Shown in pieces: positions 24,056 through 31,388 of a stretch of 34,986 nucleotides of DNA. This stretch comes from VMCP01 sp965659745 (lineage in GTDB: Bacteria > Bacteroidota > Bacteroidia > NS11-12g > UBA955), in assembly GCA_965659745.1 (NCBI GenBank), contig CBFHXF010000018.1:1-34986 (forward strand). The letters are read 5' to 3'. A program made the translations under genes and the position numbers. The notes under the pieces are model-generated. The model did not search any database. It saw nothing but the letters and a program-made list of their open reading frames with translations, and was not told the DNA's origin. Numbering within the stretch: position 1 is the first letter of the stretch; each line of letters starts with the position of its first letter.

Positions 24056-24328
24056 ATGAACAAGTCAGATTTAATCGGAAAGATGTCAGCAGATGCTGGT
24101 ATCACCAAGACCCAAGCACAAACAGCTTTAAACAGTTTCATCGAAGCAACTACAGATGCATTAAAGGCAAACGACAAAGTAATCTTAGTTGGTTTCGGAA
24201 CTTTTTCTACTAGCGTACGTAGCGCTCGCAAAGGTAGAAATCCTCAAACCGGTGCTGAAATAAACATCGCTGAGAAGAAAGTAGTACGTTTCAAGCCAGG
24301 AGCAGAATTAAGCGAAAAAGTAAAATAA
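24056..24328 (+). CDS. HU-family DNA-binding protein
   Basis: 90 aa histone-like protein that bends and compacts DNA as a dimer. I start at the ATG at 24056 (MNKSDLIGKMSADAG), the canonical HU N-terminus; a longer frame from 23993 passes through the promoter. The signature VGFGTFSTSVRSARKGRNPQ (residues 44-63) includes the arm, with INIAEKKVVRFKPG closing it. The codon choice and strong promoter fit high expression. It is a single gene with its own terminator at 24349-24379. Confidence 0.97.
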   Translation: MNKSDLIGKMSADAGITKTQAQTALNSFIEATTDALKANDKVILVGFGTFSTSVRSARKGRNPQTGAEINIAEKKVVRFKPGAELSEKVK

Positions 24329-24348
24329 GATCATTACTTTTAAATTAG

Positions 24349-24379
24349 AAAGGCCGTTTCAATTCCTGAGACGGCCTTT
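24349..24379 (+). terminator. Terminator of the HU gene
   Basis: 12-bp stem with one G-T pair (24349-24360 with 24368-24379), loop AATTCCT, GC core GGCCG/CGGCC, followed by a T-run. The next gene's -7 box begins at 24385, only 5 nt after the stem. Confidence 0.88.
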
Positions 24380-24384
24380 TTTTG

Positions 24385-24392
24385 TAATTTTG
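24385..24392 (+). promoter_or_regulatory. -7 box (TAATTTTG) for the aminotransferase gene
   Basis: Perfect TAnnTTTG ending 3 nt before the ATG at 24396. The -33 region would fall inside the HU terminator hairpin. Confidence 0.5.
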
Positions 24393-24395
24393 CCC

Positions 24396-25592
24396 ATGCA
24401 CCTTTCCGTCAAATCTCAGTTTTTTCAGCATATGGCCCAAACTACCCTTGCGCCTATAGCCCTTCAAATCGAAAAAGCGGAGGGTATCTTTTTATTTGAC
24501 GAGAATGGAAAGGCTTATTACGATTTGATTTCGGGCATTTCTGTCAGCAGCCTAGGTCACCAGAATAAAATGATCGTAGAGGCTGTTAAAAATCAAATTG
24601 ATAAGCATATGCATATCATGGTCTATGGGGAAGTCATTCACGACACACCTGTCCAATTCAGTCAGATGCTCGCCTCACAACTTCCCGAATCTTTAAATAA
24701 CGTTTATTTTGTTAACAGCGGTTCCGAAGCTATCGATGCCGCAATGAAGTTGGCAAAAAGAATTACAGGGCGTTATTCCTTTGTGGCGCAGCATAATGCA
24801 TATCACGGTTCCGGACAAGGACCTCTCTCTTTAATGGATGATCCGTATTTTACGCAACGGTACCGCCCCCTTTTAAACAACGTATTTTATATCAACCAAA
24901 ACGATATTGAGGCCATTAAACAATTGCCCGAATCGGGAGTAGCAGCCGTGGTGGTAGAATTAATTCAGTCAGAAAGAGGAGCCAAAAGAGCTCAAATAGA
25001 ATTTATTCAAGAACTGCGCAAATATTGCAACGTTACCCAATCTTTGCTCATTTTTGATGAAATTCAAACCGGTGTATTTAGAACGGGAACCTTTGTTGCA
25101 TTTGAAGAATATGGCATTGTTCCGGATATTTTAGTTTTAGGGAAAGCCATAGGAGGGGGGATGCCCTTGGCTTGTATGGTTACATCTACCGAAAGAATGC
25201 GCGCATTTTCCGATAATCCAATTTTAGGACATATAACAACCTTTGGAGGGCATCCGGTTTGTTGTGCTGCCGGACTCGCAAATTTGAAGTATTTAATTGA
25301 ACATCATAACCAATTAGCAATTAATGAAAAAGAACGCACGTTCCGTGAATGTCTTAAACATCCCAATATAAAAGATCTTAGCGGAAAAGGCCTACTTCTG
25401 GCTTGTTATATTGATGAAAGAATTGATATCATACAATTCAATCGAGAATTACTAAATGAAGGCGTTTTTACAGATTGGTTCTTATTCAATCAAAATGCCA
25501 TCCGAATTGCCCCCCCTTTGATTATTGAAATTTCCCAAATCAAAGAGATTTGTGCGATTATCACCAAAGTGCTTGATCGGTATTCATTTTAA
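24396..25592 (+). CDS. Class III pyridoxal-phosphate aminotransferase
   Basis: 398 aa, fold type I omega-aminotransferase of the acetylornithine/ornithine/GABA group. PLP-binding landmarks are NSGSEAIDAAMKLAKR, the aromatic stacking region in AQHNAYHGS, FDEIQTGVFRTG with the cofactor Asp, and the Schiff-base lysine in LGKAIGGGMPLA. THFGGHP-type residues appear as TTFGGHPV. I start at the ATG at 24396; a TTG two codons earlier overlaps the -7 box. Many Bacteroidota carry such a gene annotated as aspartate aminotransferase family, and the amino donor and acceptor cannot be read from the sequence. No argB/argC neighbours argue for arginine synthesis. Confidence 0.9.
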   Translation: MHLSVKSQFFQHMAQTTLAPIALQIEKAEGIFLFDENGKAYYDLISGISVSSLGHQNKMIVEAVKNQIDKHMHIMVYGEVIHDTPVQFSQMLASQLPESLNNVYFVNSGSEAIDAAMKLAKRITGRYSFVAQHNAYHGSGQGPLSLMDDPYFTQRYRPLLNNVFYINQNDIEAIKQLPESGVAAVVVELIQSERGAKRAQIEFIQELRKYCNVTQSLLIFDEIQTGVFRTGTFVAFEEYGIVPDILVLGKAIGGGMPLACMVTSTERMRAFSDNPILGHITTFGGHPVCCAAGLANLKYLIEHHNQLAINEKERTFRECLKHPNIKDLSGKGLLLACYIDERIDIIQFNRELLNEGVFTDWFLFNQNAIRIAPPLIIEISQIKEICAIITKVLDRYSF

Positions 25593-25611
25593 TTTTGGGG
25601 GATGTATGGCG

Positions 25612-25619
25612 TATATTTG
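25612..25619 (+). promoter_or_regulatory. -7 box (TATATTTG) for the 25630 lipoprotein gene
   Basis: Perfect TAnnTTTG 10 nt upstream of the ATG at 25630 and 25 nt upstream of the alternative ATG at 25645. Confidence 0.5.
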
Positions 25620-25629
25620 TCTTACTAAT

Positions 25630-26526
25630 ATGACCCTTTTACGCATGATAAAATCCCGATGCCGCGCATTTTTGCCTTTGTTAGGGATTTTAGCTATGGT
25701 CTTTTCCATTAGTGCTTGCGAGAAAATTTACGACGAGCCTAAAGATAACGTAGATGTAGCGGCTAATTTTGCCCTTGATTTACATACCCCGATTAGCTTG
25801 TTTGAAATGGTGAATCATGCGAGCTTTGAATTATTAGATCAAGGTCTTTTTCAATCAAATGCCGATGCAGTAGGTCAAAAGTTGGGAGCAAAAATTTCAC
25901 TTCGAGACAGTATCTTTTCCGATGACGATTCCATAATTTATGAAATTCAATTCGATCCCAGTATTCCCAATAGTTTTGATTTGAAAAAAAGACAAGGCAC
26001 CTTGATTGTAGTAGTGCATTTTAACTACACCGAAGTAGGGGGGCGTATACAAACGAGTATTAGTCCTCAAAATCCATACATCCTCAAAATCAACGAAACG
26101 ATACAATCAAAGTTAACGGGCTCCTTTATTATGCAACGTTTGGATCAAGATGCACAACGTTTTAACTTGGATTCTTTACAATTGTTTACTTCTGAATCTC
26201 CTGATATTCCAATTTTAGGAGTCGGATATTTAGATTTTAAGTCTATTACAGGCCAACAAACTCCCGGACTTTCAGGGGATATGGTTGAAATTCAAGGGGA
26301 AGGTATTTGGAGTCCTGATAATGATATTTTGGATTGGAACATTATTCTACCTCTAAAAATGCGTTATGAATTCGGTTGTTCTCAATATGTCCACAGAGGT
26401 ATGATAAGATTGCTAACTTTATCAGACCGCTACACGATAGATTTTGACCCTTTTGAAACGGGTGCGTGCAACAAAATTATTAATATCACAAAGGGTGGGA
26501 ATCAATTTGAAGTGGTTTTGCCGTGA
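25630..26526 (+). CDS. Lipoprotein, function unknown
   Basis: 298 aa from the ATG at 25630, or 293 from 25645; both keep the type II signal peptide with lipobox SISAC (Cys30 in the longer form). A start at 25525 would lie inside the aminotransferase gene and is unlikely. The mature protein has many short beta-type segments (LIVVVHFNYTEVGGRIQTSI, EFGCSQYVHRGMIRLLTLSD) and two further cysteines near the C-terminus (about 259 and 280), perhaps a disulphide. I recognise no family. Its 3' end overlaps the convergent HsdR_N gene by 25 bp. Confidence 0.75.
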   Translation: MTLLRMIKSRCRAFLPLLGILAMVFSISACEKIYDEPKDNVDVAANFALDLHTPISLFEMVNHASFELLDQGLFQSNADAVGQKLGAKISLRDSIFSDDDSIIYEIQFDPSIPNSFDLKKRQGTLIVVVHFNYTEVGGRIQTSISPQNPYILKINETIQSKLTGSFIMQRLDQDAQRFNLDSLQLFTSESPDIPILGVGYLDFKSITGQQTPGLSGDMVEIQGEGIWSPDNDILDWNIILPLKMRYEFGCSQYVHRGMIRLLTLSDRYTIDFDPFETGACNKIINITKGGNQFEVVLP

Positions 26527-26960
26527 TTTAATGTCAGAGGAAATTCAATTATTTCAAATTTTCCATCAGATTTCAACATCCAAACATGTTGAAGACCATT
26601 CGTTAACCACACGTAGGTACTGTCTATTTTAGTGAGATATTGACCCGCTTGAGTTAGTGTTTTAGGTGAAATGTCAACCTCAGGGGCCTTGCATTCTACC
26701 AATAAATGAGGCCTCCCTAGCTGGTTAAATGTCACGATATCAAATCGTTTAGGATTTCCGTTTACCTTAATCTGTCGTTCAATCGATATAAGATTAGTCG
26801 ACACCCCAAAATATTCAACTATAAACTCAATACAATGCTGCCTTACCCATTCCTCTGGTGTAAGGGGGATAATTTTTTTTCTTACTCTATCAAAAATGAG
26901 TTTTTTTTGCTCATCCAATCGAGACGAAAAATCGAACAGAGGGAAATTCAAGCGTAGCAA
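26502..26960 (-). CDS. Stand-alone HsdR N-terminal (type I restriction R-subunit-like) nuclease domain protein
   Basis: 152 aa. It corresponds only to the HSDR_N region of type I restriction R subunits, without the helicase domains. A PD-(D/E)XK core is visible: FDIVTF (near 73-78) with the metal Asp, then HLLVECKAPEVDI (85-97) with Glu and Lys. LTPEEWVRQHCIEFIV is characteristic of the short Bacteroidota family found beside holA. No hsdM or hsdS is nearby, so this is not a restriction system. The start is TTG at 26960, or TTG at 26951; no ATG is available. It is divergent from holA with a 22-bp gap. Confidence 0.85.
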   Translation of the reverse strand: MLRLNFPLFDFSSRLDEQKKLIFDRVRKKIIPLTPEEWVRQHCIEFIVEYFGVSTNLISIERQIKVNGNPKRFDIVTFNQLGRPHLLVECKAPEVDISPKTLTQAGQYLTKIDSTYVWLTNGLQHVWMLKSDGKFEIIEFPLTLNHGKTTSN

Positions 26961-26982
26961 CCAAACGAAAATAAGAAAATAA

Positions 26983-28002
26983 ATGGCTAAAAAAGCAAGT
27001 GCGACTGAACTTTTTTTACAATATGAAAAAGAAATTCGTACCGGGAAATTTGCGCCTATTTATGTTTTGTATGGGGAAGAAACCTATTTCATAGATAAGG
27101 TTACCCAGCTTCTTGAGCAGAATGTAGTGCCAGAAGAATCCAAAAGCTTCAATCAACACATTCACTACGGAAAAGAACTCTCTTGTAATGATCTTATTGC
27201 CATGTGTAAACGCTATCCAATGATGAGCGATTTTCAGTTAATTGTGGTAAAAGATGCGCAAGATATCAAAGACATGGAAGCCCTAACTTCCTATTTCGAA
27301 AAACCATTAACCTCTACCGTTTTGGTTTTGGCAATGAGGAAAGGAAAGTTGGATATGCGTTCTAGATTGGCAAAGGCGGCGAGTAAGCATAAAATTACAG
27401 AATTTGCTCCCTTGCGCGATTATCAAATGCGAGATTGGCTGCCCGTTTTTGCAGAATCGAAAGGAAAAAGAATTGATATTGATGCCATTAATAGATTAAT
27501 CGATCTTATCGGGGCTGACTTAACTAAAATTCACAACGAGTTAGATAAAATATTTGCAACGGTTTCTGACGATTTTATTAGGGTTAAACACATCGATGAG
27601 CACGTTGGGTTTAATAGAGAGTACAATATTTTCGAATTGCAAACTGCCCTAGGAGGGCGTAATTTCAACCGCGCTATTCAAATTGCCCATCAAATGAGTG
27701 CCACCATGGAAAAAGGAGAGATGATGCGCAATGTTGTAGTACTGCAGAAGTATTTTAGTAATATACTCCTATTGCATGGTATGAATGGGGCTGATAAGTT
27801 TGAAATTGCCAAGGTCTTAGGCGTTAACCCCTATTTCGTAGACGAATACATGAAAGCAAAAAGCCTATTTAATATGCTGGACCTTGAAAACGTAATGAAT
27901 CAGTTAACCTATTTAGATTTACGATTGAAAGGCATAAACCGTGGAGCTGCGTCAGATGGGGATTTACTGATTGAAACCGTCGTGAAAATTTTGAATCGGT
28001 AA
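26983..28002 (+). CDS. holA: DNA polymerase III subunit delta
   Basis: 339 aa clamp-loader subunit that opens the beta sliding clamp at replication forks. Recognised by the N-terminal FAPIYVLYGEETYFIDKVTQ, the FQLIVVKDAQDI strand, the middle-domain LIDLIGADLTKIHNELDK and the C-terminal collar helices with LQKYFSNILLLHGM and LKGINRGAASDGDLLIE. Delta lacks a working Walker A, and none is seen here. Length is normal. It is divergent from the HsdR_N gene, an arrangement I recall as recurrent in Bacteroidota. Confidence 0.93.
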   Translation: MAKKASATELFLQYEKEIRTGKFAPIYVLYGEETYFIDKVTQLLEQNVVPEESKSFNQHIHYGKELSCNDLIAMCKRYPMMSDFQLIVVKDAQDIKDMEALTSYFEKPLTSTVLVLAMRKGKLDMRSRLAKAASKHKITEFAPLRDYQMRDWLPVFAESKGKRIDIDAINRLIDLIGADLTKIHNELDKIFATVSDDFIRVKHIDEHVGFNREYNIFELQTALGGRNFNRAIQIAHQMSATMEKGEMMRNVVVLQKYFSNILLLHGMNGADKFEIAKVLGVNPYFVDEYMKAKSLFNMLDLENVMNQLTYLDLRLKGINRGAASDGDLLIETVVKILNR

Positions 28003-28090
28003 TTTGTAACGGAAATTTCACGCCTTATTTTCCATTTTATTTTCTTTTTAACGCAGTATTAAGTTAATTCGCAAAAGACAATTTAACATT

Positions 28091-30055
28091 ATGAAAAAAA
28101 TATACACGTTAACCGCGGTAATGTTTGCTTCGGGACTTGCTTTTTCCCAAGTGAATAATTCCCAAAACAAATGGCAAGGTGCCATGTACGGAGCTCCCGA
28201 AAAGGTGAGTTACAAGTTGGGCACGCTTCCAACCGATAAACAAGAATTTACCGGTAATGGTGCGAAAACCAAACCCAGCAGGGTGAGTAACCGCGCTGCG
28301 GATCATAGTGCGTTTATCACTCTAGGTGAAACTTATTATGACCTGCAATCCAATGCAGCAATGCCTCACCGATTGGTGAAACACCCAAATGGTAATATTA
28401 GCGCAACTTGGACAACTGCTTCATCAGATGCAGCAGGTTTCCCTGGTCGTGGAGCCGGTTACAATATGTTTAATGCTACTACCGCCCAGTGGGGAAATCC
28501 TACTTCCGAAAAAGTTGAAGCAACTCAAAGAAGCGGATGGGCTAACGTAGGTGTATTAAGCGACGGGAATACATTTGTTATCGGTCACGATGCTACTAGC
28601 GGTGGTTTTTACATGACAAAATCTACCAGTCCAGGTCAACGACCTTCAGAAACTACCAACATCTTAACCCAAGCCCCTTATAAACCTATCTGGGGTCGCA
28701 CCGACAATTCAGGTGATACCATTCACTTGATTTGCTCATATACCGATTCTGCCGCTCCCGGGGAGTCACGCCCTCCATTGATTAATGGGGTTCGTGGACC
28801 TTTAGTTTACAGCCGCAGTTTTGACGGTGGTACCACTTGGAATAAGGCTCATACCGTATTACCGGGTTATGATTCTACCTTATTCAATGCAGGATCTGCT
28901 GATAATTACGCCATTGATGTGCGCGGAGAAAATGTAGCCATTGCTACTTCTGCAGCTCTTTCTGGTGTTGTTGTTTGGAAAAGTAGCGATGCCGGTGAAA
29001 CCTGGAGACGTTACCTAGCCGATAGTTTCCCTTATGCCCCTTTTACAGGTAAGAAGTTCATGATCGATACCCCGTTTACCTCTGATGGTACCGTGGATGT
29101 ATTAATCGACAATGACGGGAAAGTACACGCATTTTGGGGCTTAACCCGCGTTTTAGACGAAGATACAACAGACGAATCATACAGCTTCTTCCCAGGATAC
29201 CAAGGTTTGGTATATTGGAATGAAACAATGGCTTCTGGTGAAAATGCATTAATTGCAGCGGGTGGATCCTTTGACCGCGATGGCGATGGAGCAAATGCTT
29301 TAACTCAAGCCAATACCCAAGCCCTCCAAGAAGGCAATGTACCTGCCGGTTTGGCAACAGTTGCCCGTTTGGGAAATACATCAGCTTTGCGTCAACCAAG
29401 TGCCGCTATTGATGCCAATAATAGAATCTTTGTAACTTTCTCTGTTCCTATCGAAGGCGACGAATCTTTCTTGAGCGCCAACTTCCGCGATATCGGTATC
29501 GTGCACTCTACCGATGGCGGTATGACTTGGGAAAACACCCAAAACATTACGCAGTTCTACCAAAAAGAAGACGATTTTGCTTGTGTAGCTCGTGAAGTTG
29601 ACGATTTCTTGCATGTTATGTGGCAGCAAGACGAAATCCCTGGTACCAACTTACAAAACAATTCTACTCTAATGGCTAACCATGAGGTAGTTTTAAATAC
29701 CATTATGTACACCGCTATCCCCGTTGCTTCGATCTTAACTGGTGAAATCGGACATATGTATGGTATCAACAACGAAAAAATTGGTACCGGTAACGTATTT
29801 GTGGTAGGACAAAACTTCCCAAATCCATTTGGCGAAACATCAAATGTAGCCATCTACCTTTCTGAGCCTGGTGATGTAACTTTAGAAGTTCGCAACACCA
29901 TTGGCGCTTTGGTACAAACCAAAAATCACAAAGGTCTTTTACGCGGTAATCACTTGTTAGAAATTGCAGCCGACGGACTTAGCAACGGTATTTATACCTA
30001 CACCGTTATTTCTGGTGGTCGCAGCGAAACCAAATCTATGATGATTGCCCGTTAA
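28091..30055 (+). CDS. T9SS-secreted protein with Asp-box (sialidase-like propeller) repeats
   Basis: 654 aa. Signal peptide MKKIYTLTAVMFASGLAFSQ (1-20). At least three Asp-box motifs (S/T-x-D-x-G-x-T-W) occur: SFDGGTTW (about 243-250), SSDAGETW (about 297-304) and STDGGMTW (about 473-480), implying a beta-propeller like sialidases or BNR proteins. I do not see the sialidase arginine triad or FRIP motif clearly, so enzymatic activity is not claimed. The C-terminal 75 or so residues, beginning NFPNPFGETSNVAIYL and ending SETKSMMIAR, are a type A T9SS sorting domain, so the protein is exported across the outer membrane and probably surface-anchored. Its terminator is at 30080-30108. Confidence 0.88.
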   Translation: MKKIYTLTAVMFASGLAFSQVNNSQNKWQGAMYGAPEKVSYKLGTLPTDKQEFTGNGAKTKPSRVSNRAADHSAFITLGETYYDLQSNAAMPHRLVKHPNGNISATWTTASSDAAGFPGRGAGYNMFNATTAQWGNPTSEKVEATQRSGWANVGVLSDGNTFVIGHDATSGGFYMTKSTSPGQRPSETTNILTQAPYKPIWGRTDNSGDTIHLICSYTDSAAPGESRPPLINGVRGPLVYSRSFDGGTTWNKAHTVLPGYDSTLFNAGSADNYAIDVRGENVAIATSAALSGVVVWKSSDAGETWRRYLADSFPYAPFTGKKFMIDTPFTSDGTVDVLIDNDGKVHAFWGLTRVLDEDTTDESYSFFPGYQGLVYWNETMASGENALIAAGGSFDRDGDGANALTQANTQALQEGNVPAGLATVARLGNTSALRQPSAAIDANNRIFVTFSVPIEGDESFLSANFRDIGIVHSTDGGMTWENTQNITQFYQKEDDFACVAREVDDFLHVMWQQDEIPGTNLQNNSTLMANHEVVLNTIMYTAIPVASILTGEIGHMYGINNEKIGTGNVFVVGQNFPNPFGETSNVAIYLSEPGDVTLEVRNTIGALVQTKNHKGLLRGNHLLEIAADGLSNGIYTYTVISGGRSETKSMMIAR

Positions 30056-30079
30056 TAGGGTTTATAAACATATTTAACT

Positions 30080-30108
30080 AAAAAGGTCGGTTTAACACCG
30101 ACCTTTTT
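30080..30108 (+). terminator. Terminator after the 28091 T9SS cargo gene
   Basis: Perfect 12-bp stem (30080-30091 with 30097-30108), loop TTAAC, core GGTCGGT/ACCGACC, with a T-run on the 3' arm. The next -7 box starts at 30109, immediately after the stem. Confidence 0.88.
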
Positions 30109-30116
30109 TATTTTTG
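30109..30116 (+). promoter_or_regulatory. -7 box (TATTTTTG) for the 30121 gene
   Basis: Perfect TAnnTTTG directly abutting the terminator stem and ending 4 nt before the ATG. Confidence 0.5.
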
Positions 30117-30120
30117 TAAT

Positions 30121-30324
30121 ATGAAAACCAATCATTGGTACCATGCGTTCTCCGGAGTAGTGTTCATAAGTATCGGACTTTACTTTTTAAGCAATCCTCC
30201 AGAATCGCTCACCCAATCTGCCGGATCGGGCATGAAAAATGTATTGCCGTGGGTAATAATTACCTGGGGCGCATTCAAAGGAGTGAACGCCTATTTGATC
30301 TATCAGAAAAAAAGAAATGCATAA
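30121..30324 (+). CDS. Small two-helix membrane protein, function unknown
   Basis: 67 aa with two membrane helices (about 8-23 and 43-59) joined by a short polar loop (NPPESLTQSAGSG) and a basic C-terminus (YQKKRNA), so both ends are probably cytoplasmic. No family recognised. Its stop overlaps the ATG of the PstS-like lipoprotein gene by 8 bp (ATGCATAA), which supports both starts and links them functionally. Confidence 0.7.
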   Translation: MKTNHWYHAFSGVVFISIGLYFLSNPPESLTQSAGSGMKNVLPWVIITWGAFKGVNAYLIYQKKRNA

Positions 30325-31246
30325 ATCTATTTGGGGGAAACTCTTCTTAACGGCATTAACTTGGTCTTTGCAAGCCTGTGGCGATATTTCATTTCAAGGG
30401 AATGCCAATGACGTACCTACCGCAGGACAAGTGAAAATTGGATTTGAACCCGGCGATAGCTTTATGGTAAGTCAATGGTTATATATTTTCCATTCGCAAT
30501 ATCCCAAAGCCTCGGTGACCCCAATTTTCGCAGAAAAAGAAGAATTGGTATCCATGTTGCTAAAAGATTCCTTACAAGGGATCTTCATGCACGATACTTT
30601 TTCTAAGTCCGAACAAAATTGGCTTTCTGAAAAGAAAAATGCCACCGTTAATGAAATTTCAATTGGTTTTACCGCCCCCGTTTTCATAACTTCAAAATCT
30701 TCTGCTTTAAAAAAGATTTCCTTTAGAGATACCCAAAATTGGGGCGATCGCAGCATTAACAAACTACTCGTTCGCAGCAGATTGTGTTCAGAGGAACAAT
30801 ATATTCATAGGTATATCAAATCTATTTTTAAAGATTCTATTGCCTATTCGCAACATCCTTATGTGAGACTCAGGCGTGAATCGCTTCCCTCGGATAAAAA
30901 AATTGTAGAATACATTGCGGAACATCCTAACGCAATTGGCGTGATATCTCTGAATACCATTGCCGATAAACGCGACTCCTTGTCGGTAGCCTTACAACGT
31001 ATGGTGCGTATTTTACCTGTTGAAAATAAAAAAGGAGAATATCATTTGCCCTTTCAATCTCAGTTAAGCGCGAAGCAATATCCCATTATTCAACCTATTA
31101 AAAGTTATGAAACGCAAGGTTATTCTGGACTTGTGAAAGGATTCGTGATATATGTGAATAGTCAATCCGGACAGGCGTTATTACAGAAATCAGGTTTGAT
31201 ACCAGCCAATTATCAAGGCCGGAAAATTCAAATTGACCTGAATTAA
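30317..31246 (+). CDS. PstS-like periplasmic substrate-binding lipoprotein
   Basis: 309 aa. Lipoprotein signal with lipobox LQACG (Cys21). The mature part reads like a type 2 periplasmic binding protein of the phosphate-binding PstS class: KIGFEPGDSFMVSQWLYIF, then FTAPVFITSKSSALKKIS and the domain-crossing segment with NAIGVISLNTIAD. The C-terminal GLVKGFVIYVNSQSGQALLQKSG is a common PstS ending. Strict PstS phosphate ligands (for example a TGSG-type motif) are not evident, so the ligand is uncertain. There are no pstC/A/B genes here. In many Bacteroidota such genes sit beside TonB/ExbD and TPR genes; here a TPR gene follows. Confidence 0.75.
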   Translation: MHKSIWGKLFLTALTWSLQACGDISFQGNANDVPTAGQVKIGFEPGDSFMVSQWLYIFHSQYPKASVTPIFAEKEELVSMLLKDSLQGIFMHDTFSKSEQNWLSEKKNATVNEISIGFTAPVFITSKSSALKKISFRDTQNWGDRSINKLLVRSRLCSEEQYIHRYIKSIFKDSIAYSQHPYVRLRRESLPSDKKIVEYIAEHPNAIGVISLNTIADKRDSLSVALQRMVRILPVENKKGEYHLPFQSQLSAKQYPIIQPIKSYETQGYSGLVKGFVIYVNSQSGQALLQKSGLIPANYQGRKIQIDLN

Positions 31247-31280
31247 TGTCATCTTAACGTCATTAGGGCGAGATTGTATT

Positions 31281-31288
31281 TACTTTTG
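31281..31288 (+). promoter_or_regulatory. Possible -7 box (TACTTTTG) upstream of the TPR gene
   Basis: Perfect TAnnTTTG, 100 nt before the ATG at 31389. A weaker TTTTTTTG box lies at 31373-31380, 8 nt from the ATG. Which is used is unclear. Confidence 0.35.
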
Positions 31289-31329
31289 AGTTTTTAGAGG
31301 AATAAAGTTGAAGATAACACGAATATTTC

Positions 31330-31349
31330 AAGGAATTATAGAATTCCTT
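31330..31349. repeat. Inverted repeat in the leader of the TPR gene
   Basis: Perfect 8-bp arms AAGGAATT and AATTCCTT around ATAG. It is AT-rich without a T-run, so more like an operator or small RNA hairpin than an intrinsic terminator. Confidence 0.45.
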
Positions 31350-31388
31350 ACAATGGTTTAACATTAAATTAGTTTTTTTGCAGTTAAA

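Noticed and set aside
26502..26960. Remnant of a type I restriction-modification system
   Set aside because: Only the HsdR_N domain exists, with no hsdM, hsdS or mobile-element traces. Catalytic residues are intact, and the position beside holA fits a stable chromosomal family.
30317..31246. Phosphate-specific transport (pst) operon
   Set aside because: No permease, ATPase or phoU genes are present and the phosphate-ligand motifs are not clear. Only a PstS-like binding fold is supported.
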